Assembly: GCA_900551465.1 (NCBI GenBank)
Contig: URWL01000065.1
Location: 1 to 8,565, forward strand
DNA: 8,565 nucleotides
From: an uncultured Blautia sp.
GTDB taxonomy: Bacteria; Bacillota; Clostridia; Lachnospirales; Lachnospiraceae
Reading direction: 5' to 3'
Part shown: positions 4,940-8,565 of the stretch, piece by piece
How the letters are laid out: the number at the start of each line of letters is the position of its first letter
Position numbering within the stretch: the first letter of the stretch is position 1
Program-made: the position numbers and the translations under genes
The notes under the pieces: generated by a model
The model's database searches: none
Seen by the model: the letters and a program-made list of their open reading frames with translations, nothing else
What the model was told of the DNA's origin: nothing

Positions 4940-6433
4940 ATGTCAGATCATGAAATGATCAATCTGGATGAAATGGGAAGTATGAAGATGAGCATGGAGG
5001 CGCTTCAGGAAGAACTTCTGAACAACCACCGTATTGATCCCAATCTTTATATTGAATATGATGTAAAACGAGGTCTGAGAGATTCTGCAGGTAAAGGCGT
5101 TCTTACCGGTCTTACAGAGATTTCTGATGTGACAGCCTATGACCTGATCAACGGAAGAAAAATTCCGGCAGAGGGAAGACTGTATTATCAGGGATATAAT
5201 ATCTACGATCTGGTAGCAGGAATGGAAGGACGTAAGTTCGGCTTTGAGGAAACAATCTTTCTGCTTCTTTTTGGGCGTCTGCCTTCAGAGAAGGATATGG
5301 AAATGTTTAAGGGCGTGATGGCGAACTTTGAAACTTTATCTGGTCGTTTTGTCCGTGATGTTGTAATGAAAGCATCAAATGCAGATATTATGAATTCCAT
5401 GCAGAGATGTATTCTTACATTATATACTTATGATTCCAGACCGGAGGACACTTCAGCAGAAAATGTTCTTCGTCAGTGTATAGAATTGATTGCAAAGCTG
5501 CCGTTGATCGCAGTATACTCTTATCATTCTTATCGTCATTTCCGAAAGGATGAGACACTTTTTATCCGAAATCCACAGAAAGGTCTTTCTCTGGCAGAAA
5601 ATATCCTTCTGATGCTGCGTCCGGACAGTGTTTATACAGAGCTGGAGGCAAAAGTTTTGGATATTGCCTTGATTCTTCACGCAGAGCATGGCGGAGGAAA
5701 TAACTCTACGTTTACAACACATGTGGTAACATCATCAGGAACAGATACATACTCGTCTGTAGCTGCTTCCATCGGATCTTTAAAAGGACCACGGCATGGA
5801 GGCGCCAATTTGAAAGTTCAGGATATGTTTGAAGATATCAAAGCACATGTAAAGAACTGGGCAGATGAGGCAGAAGTGGAGGCGTATCTCCGTAAGATTC
5901 TGAATAAGGAGGCTTTTGACCGCTCCGGATTAATTTATGGTATGGGACATGCAGTTTATACTTTGTCAGACCCACGTGAAGTGATCTTGAAAAAATTTGC
6001 CAGGGAGCTGGCGGAAGAAAAAGGCATGATGGAAGAGTTTGCTCTTTACGAGCTGGTAGAAAGACTGGCCGGCCGCCTCGTAATGGAGCAGCGCCGTCTT
6101 TTCAAAAATGTCTGTGCCAATGTGGATTTCTACAGTGGGTTTGTTTATACCATGCTTGGAATTCCTAAGGAGTTATTTACGCCGATTTTTGCTATTGCGC
6201 GTATTCCCGGATGGAGTGCCCACCGCCTGGAGGAAATTCTTAATGCAAATAAAATTATCCGTCCTGCTTATAAATATGTAGGAAAGCATGCTGATTTTAT
6301 TCCTATGCCAAAGAGAGACACAGGTGTCGATACAGCAGAGGCGCTGGAGGAACAGGCAGCGGCAGAAAATCCTGTTAAAGATATGTATGCAGCAGAAATC
6401 CAGACAGATGAAGAACAATCTTCTGAAAAATAA
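4940..6433 (+). CDS. gltA: Citrate synthase with extended N- and C-termini
   Basis: The protein has 497 residues. ATG 4940 follows GGAGGG (4928-4933) at 6 bases; the frame extends upstream through the promoter, so that part is not coding. It condenses oxaloacetate with acetyl-CoA to citrate. The active-site set is complete: His250 in HAEHGGGN (oxaloacetate binding), catalytic His286 in GPRHGGAN, His337 in GMGHAVY, catalytic Asp396 in NVDFYSG, and an Arg in the ARIPGWSAH segment. The recognisable core begins near residue 49 (GLTEISDV), after a polar N-terminal extension, and ends before a ~30-residue Glu/Ala-rich tail. Classic Gram-positive citrate synthases are about 370 residues and the Gram-negative type about 430. 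In anaerobes of this kind the enzyme usually feeds a partial TCA branch toward 2-oxoglutarate and glutamate. No aconitase or isocitrate dehydrogenase gene is in the window. A 2-methylcitrate activity cannot be excluded from sequence. Confidence 0.93.
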   Translation: MSDHEMINLDEMGSMKMSMEALQEELLNNHRIDPNLYIEYDVKRGLRDSAGKGVLTGLTEISDVTAYDLINGRKIPAEGRLYYQGYNIYDLVAGMEGRKFGFEETIFLLLFGRLPSEKDMEMFKGVMANFETLSGRFVRDVVMKASNADIMNSMQRCILTLYTYDSRPEDTSAENVLRQCIELIAKLPLIAVYSYHSYRHFRKDETLFIRNPQKGLSLAENILLMLRPDSVYTELEAKVLDIALILHAEHGGGNNSTFTTHVVTSSGTDTYSSVAASIGSLKGPRHGGANLKVQDMFEDIKAHVKNWADEAEVEAYLRKILNKEAFDRSGLIYGMGHAVYTLSDPREVILKKFARELAEEKGMMEEFALYELVERLAGRLVMEQRRLFKNVCANVDFYSGFVYTMLGIPKELFTPIFAIARIPGWSAHRLEEILNANKIIRPAYKYVGKHADFIPMPKRDTGVDTAEALEEQAAAENPVKDMYAAEIQTDEEQSSEK

Positions 6434-6439
6434 TGGGCG

Positions 6440-6468
6440 TTGCTAACTATACGGAATTCTGTTATACT
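6440..6468 (+). promoter_or_regulatory. Promoter driving the Mn riboswitch and mntP
   Basis: The -35 box TTGCTA (6440-6445), 17-base spacer and -10 box TATACT (6463-6468) place the start near 6475, exactly at the 5' edge of the riboswitch. The promoter begins only 7 bases after the citrate synthase stop, and no terminator stands between them. Confidence 0.75.
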
Positions 6469-6474
6469 GAATAG

Positions 6475-6622
6475 AAATAAGGGAGTAGTCAGTATCATTA
6501 AAAGATCCGCGAAAGAATCCCGGGATACATGATGATATGGTGAGGTCAACATTCTGGAGTACATCCTGGCCTTGCCTGAAATGACGAGACTTATCTGCAC
6601 TATGCGGAGAGTCTCGTTTTTT
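6475..6622 (+). promoter_or_regulatory. yybP-ykoY manganese riboswitch with expression platform
   Basis: The leader shows the conserved yybP-ykoY blocks: GGGAGTAGTC (6481-6490), GGTCAACAT (6544-6552) and CTTGCCTGAAATGACGAGAC (6571-6590), with variable helices between (for example GTATCAT near 6491 with ATGATAT near 6533). The outer helix can form by ATAAG (6477-6481) pairing with CTTAT (6590-6594). Its 3' strand overlaps the 5' arm of the terminator (6584-6591), so the two structures exclude each other. In characterised members, Mn2+ stabilises the aptamer and allows transcription to continue (an ON switch). The gene downstream is a manganese exporter, the family's best-known target. The identification rests on conserved blocks and context; fine pairings are my hand reading. 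Confidence 0.92.
6584..6622 (+). terminator. Riboswitch-controlled intrinsic terminator
   Basis: The arm ACGAGACT (6584-6591) pairs exactly with AGTCTCGT (6610-6617), and the inner CTGCA/TGCGG can extend the fold around a CTA loop. A run of six T (6617-6622) follows. It lies 113 bases before mntP and should stop transcription when Mn2+ is low. Confidence 0.9.
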
Positions 6623-6624
6623 AG

Positions 6625-6663
6625 TGCAATAAAAATGGTTTATTTGTACTCATTTCTATTGCA
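6625..6663 (+). other. Spacer between riboswitch terminator and mntP, with a short inverted repeat
   Basis: TGCAATA (6625-6631) and TATTGCA (6657-6663) are exact inverted repeats 25 bases apart, just past the terminator. The rest of the spacer to 6722 shows no clear second promoter, ORF with ribosome site, or hairpin. The repeat may be chance or a minor leader fold. Confidence 0.25.
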
Positions 6664-6735
6664 TAAAACGTTTCGTGACGATGGGGGCAGATGCATGCTG
6701 ATATTTCTGTAAAAAATACCACAGGAGGAAAAGAA

Positions 6736-7293
6736 ATGGGATTATGGGAATTGTTTGTGATTGCAGTTGGTCTGTCGATGGATGCCTTTTCCGTGGCAGT
6801 CTGTAAAGGGCTTTCTGTCTGTCAGATAAAGAAAAAGCAGGTAGTGACAGTTGGAATGTATTTTGGTATTTTTCAGGGAGTGATGCCTCTGATCGGATAT
6901 CTTCTTGGAACCGGATTTCAGGAGACGATCCAGAGTATCGATCACTGGATCGCTTTTATCCTTTTGTCGCTGATCGGCATTAACATGATCCGTGAATCAA
7001 GAGGAGAAGCGGAAAGTCTGGATGCCCGTTTTGATTTTAAGGCGATGCTTCCGCTGGCTGTTGCTACCAGTATTGATGCACTGGCAGTAGGCGTAACATT
7101 TGCTTTTCTTAAAGTGAATATTGTGCCGGCAGTATGCTTTATCGGAATTGTAACATTTGTGCTTTCATGTGTGGGAGTTTTTATAGGAAACCGCTTTGGC
7201 TGCAAGTATAAATCAAAAGCGGAATTTGCAGGAGGGCTTGTGTTGATTATAATGGGGATAAAAATCCTGCTGGAACATACGATTATGGGATAA
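6736..7293 (+). CDS. mntP: Manganese efflux pump MntP
   Basis: The protein has 185 residues, the normal MntP (YebN) length. ATG 6736 follows AGGAGG (6723-6728) at 7 bases, and the protein then begins at the usual family start; an in-frame ATG at 6691 would add 15 polar residues without similar support. The two halves each carry the family's acidic transport motif: GLSMDAFSV with Asp16 and [10 protein letters not shown] with Asp114, the second matching the family's known essential Asp in the repeated half. About six membrane helices are evident, with a charged loop near residues 86-102. It exports Mn2+ across the inner membrane to prevent manganese intoxication. Control by the upstream manganese riboswitch agrees with this function. 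No terminator is seen after its stop before the next promoter. Confidence 0.96.
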   Translation: MGLWELFVIAVGLSMDAFSVAVCKGLSVCQIKKKQVVTVGMYFGIFQGVMPLIGYLLGTGFQETIQSIDHWIAFILLSLIGINMIRESRGEAESLDARFDFKAMLPLAVATSIDALAVGVTFAFLKVNIVPAVCFIGIVTFVLSCVGVFIGNRFGCKYKSKAEFAGGLVLIIMGIKILLEHTIMG

Positions 7294-7346
7294 AATTATA
7301 AAAAATGCTGAAAAAAAATATGTATTCAAACGATTATTAGTTCGGA

Positions 7347-7375
7347 TTGCATAAAAAAGAGCGAGATGTTATACT
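7347..7375 (+). promoter_or_regulatory. Extended -10 promoter of the LacI-family gene
   Basis: The -35 box TTGCAT (7347-7352), 17-base spacer and -10 box TATACT (7370-7375), with TGT directly before the -10, make one of the best promoter matches in the window. The start would be near 7382, about 52 bases before the ATG. Confidence 0.75.
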
Positions 7376-7386
7376 ATAACCAAGAG

Positions 7387-7401
7387 GGATTTAGGAAATC
7401 C
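7387..7401. promoter_or_regulatory. 15-bp perfect dyad just after the lacI-family start site, candidate operator
   Basis: GGATTT (7387-7392) and AAATCC (7396-7401) are exact inverted repeats around AGG, at about +6 to +20 of the predicted transcript. This would suit autorepression by the encoded regulator. Against it, typical LacI-family operators have a central CG and no 3-base centre, so another regulator or a small 5' hairpin is possible. Confidence 0.4.
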
Positions 7402-7433
7402 GTATATTGTAAAAATATTAATCGAGGGTCAGT

Positions 7434-8492
7434 ATGAAAAAAGAAAGCGGAGGAGCTACTATTAAAGATGTTGCCAGGGAAACAAATCTGGCTATATCAA
7501 CCATATCCAAATATATGAATGGAGGCAGGGTAAGGAAAAAAAATCAGGAGCTTATTGATGCCGCTGTCCGGAAACTGCATTATTTTCCAAATAATACAGC
7601 GAGATGGCTTAGAACCAGCAAATCTTATAGGATCGGAGTTGTATCAGGTATTGTAAATAGTCCTCATACCTCATCTATCCTGAATGAGATTGAGAAATAC
7701 CTTCGGAATCAGGGATATTCCGTATCGTTTTTTAGTTTTGATATAAATCTGATAGATAAAAATCTCGATAAAACAAAGGGATATATTAGATACATGATAG
7801 AAAATGGTATGGACGGAATGCTCCTTACAATCCCGGGGAATTGTAATGGTAATCTGCAGCTTCCTGAAGACCTGGAGATACCGGTGGTCACGATTGAAGA
7901 AAACAGTGGTGTGATTCAGGGAGACTGTGTGCAGACAAGCTGTACTATAGGGGCTTATGAGATGACAGAGTATCTGATCAATCATGGACATCGGAAAATT
8001 GCTATTATTGAGGGGCGAAAAAATTCTCTTACAGCAGAAGAGAGAATGAGAGGGTATTACAGAGCCATGGAGGATTATGGAGTAGCGGTACAGCCGGAAT
8101 ATGTAGTTCGGGGAGAGTATAAGTATCAGGGAGGTTACAGAGGGATACATGAATTATGGAAACTGAAAGACAGGCCTACGGCTGTGTTTTCCACAAATTA
8201 TGATATGAGTATGGGCGCTATGGAAGCTGTTTATGACTTGGGGATACAGATTCCGGAGGAATTATCAATGGTAGTTTTTGATGATTTTGAGTTATCTGTG
8301 ATGGTAAAGCCAAAGCTTACTTCTGTGCGTCAGCCTCTGGTGGAGATAGCAGATGCTGCCTGTCAGCTTTTGATACGAAGGATACATGGGGATTATAGTG
8401 ACTATCCGAGAAGGATTCGACTGAAACCTTTTTGTGTTTATCGTGATTCAGTGTGTGATCTGAATAGAAAAGAAAAAAATCCAGAAGAATAA
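7434..8492 (+). CDS. LacI-family transcriptional regulator
   Basis: The protein has 352 residues, typical for the family. Residues ~8-30 (ATIKDVARETNLAISTISKY) are the helix-turn-helix. Residues ~46-62 contain the hinge helix in the pattern YFPNNTARWLRT, where the family normally has YxPNxxARxLxxxxS. Residues ~65-340 are a periplasmic-binding-protein-like sensor: YRIGVVSG opens the first lobe, GHRKIAIIEG and RMRGYYRAM mark the second, and PTAVFSTNYDMSMGAM, LSMVVFDDFE and LTSVRQP are standard late motifs. The sensor probably binds a sugar or related small molecule. GAGGGT at 7424-7429 is a modest ribosome site. No transporter or sugar-enzyme gene is in the window and a strong terminator follows, so the regulon is unknown. 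It may autoregulate through the dyad at 7387-7401. Confidence 0.93.
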   Translation: MKKESGGATIKDVARETNLAISTISKYMNGGRVRKKNQELIDAAVRKLHYFPNNTARWLRTSKSYRIGVVSGIVNSPHTSSILNEIEKYLRNQGYSVSFFSFDINLIDKNLDKTKGYIRYMIENGMDGMLLTIPGNCNGNLQLPEDLEIPVVTIEENSGVIQGDCVQTSCTIGAYEMTEYLINHGHRKIAIIEGRKNSLTAEERMRGYYRAMEDYGVAVQPEYVVRGEYKYQGGYRGIHELWKLKDRPTAVFSTNYDMSMGAMEAVYDLGIQIPEELSMVVFDDFELSVMVKPKLTSVRQPLVEIADAACQLLIRRIHGDYSDYPRRIRLKPFCVYRDSVCDLNRKEKNPEE

Positions 8493-8498
8493 AGATTT

Positions 8499-8541
8499 AA
8501 AAATGGGATTGCTGTTCTGTTGAATGGCAATCCCATTTTTT
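8499..8541 (+). terminator. Strong intrinsic terminator after the LacI-family gene
   Basis: A 14-bp stem joins 8499-8512 to 8527-8540 (core GGGATTGC/GCAATCCC) and ends in a T-run at 8536-8541. It starts 7 bases after the stop. The A-rich 5' flank pairs with the T-run, so it could also act from the other side. The last 24 bases of the window hold nothing recognisable. Confidence 0.93.
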
Positions 8542-8565
8542 CAAAAAGAAGTTTCTTCTGTTTAT

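Noticed and set aside
6691..6735. Earlier ATG start for MntP
   Set aside because: The added residues are polar and not family-like; AGGAGG at 6723-6728 points to ATG 6736.
7671..8150. 159-codon minus-strand ORF inside the LacI-family gene
   Set aside because: It is antisense to a well-recognised protein, with no family resemblance; it is a shadow of the coding frame.
1..8565. Mobile element, CRISPR, toxin-antitoxin, defence or prophage system
   Set aside because: No transposase, integrase, direct-repeat/spacer array, paired small ORFs or tRNA-like sequence was seen; base and codon use look even across the window.

Overview
The window looks like ordinary chromosome from an anaerobic, low-to-moderate GC Firmicute, most likely a gut Lachnospiraceae member of the Blautia/Ruminococcus/Dorea kind. 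The reasons are choline/glucan-binding-type cell-wall repeats, a PcsB/CwlO-like NlpC/P60 hydrolase, AGGAGG-type ribosome binding sites, sigma-A promoters (several with extended -10), and a long Lachnospiraceae-style citrate synthase. The genus assignment is inference from protein character, not from a search.

Layout. Positions 1-1446 hold the 3' part of a secreted or wall-bound protein with cell-wall-binding repeats and a divergent C-terminal NlpC/P60-like domain. A hairpin follows. At 1678-3063 lies a second, complete NlpC/P60 peptidoglycan hydrolase with a signal peptide, coiled coil, acidic repeat linker and catalytic domain; it has its own promoter, and the upstream DNA is rich in WalR-like hexamers. 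A GC-rich hairpin at 3090-3124 separates it from a convergent glycerate kinase gene (3131-4252, minus strand). The divergent spacer 4253-4466 contains two dyads and a promoter for a small ArsC/Spx/YffB-family thioredoxin-fold protein (4467-4817). Next comes citrate synthase (4940-6433) with its own promoter. The spacer 6434-6735 contains a promoter, a yybP-ykoY manganese riboswitch and its intrinsic terminator, which control the manganese exporter gene mntP (6736-7293). The window ends with a LacI-family regulator (7434-8492), whose promoter is followed at once by a perfect dyad, and a strong intrinsic terminator (8499-8541).

How the genes work together. Nearly every gene has its own promoter, so this is a row of single-gene units rather than an operon. 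The two NlpC/P60 proteins are a functional pair in the loose sense: both act outside the membrane on the cell wall. The clearest regulatory circuit is Mn2+ -> riboswitch antitermination -> MntP efflux. The glycerate kinase and citrate synthase are stand-alone metabolic genes. The LacI regulator has no sugar operon inside the window, so its targets cannot be named.

I found no tRNA, rRNA, CRISPR array, insertion sequence, phage gene or defence system, and nothing I would call a new multi-gene system. The most useful second-look items are the perfect 20-bp dyad between promoter and start of the ArsC-like gene, the unusual insertion in the catalytic domain of the first protein, the WalR-like cluster, and the extended citrate synthase.
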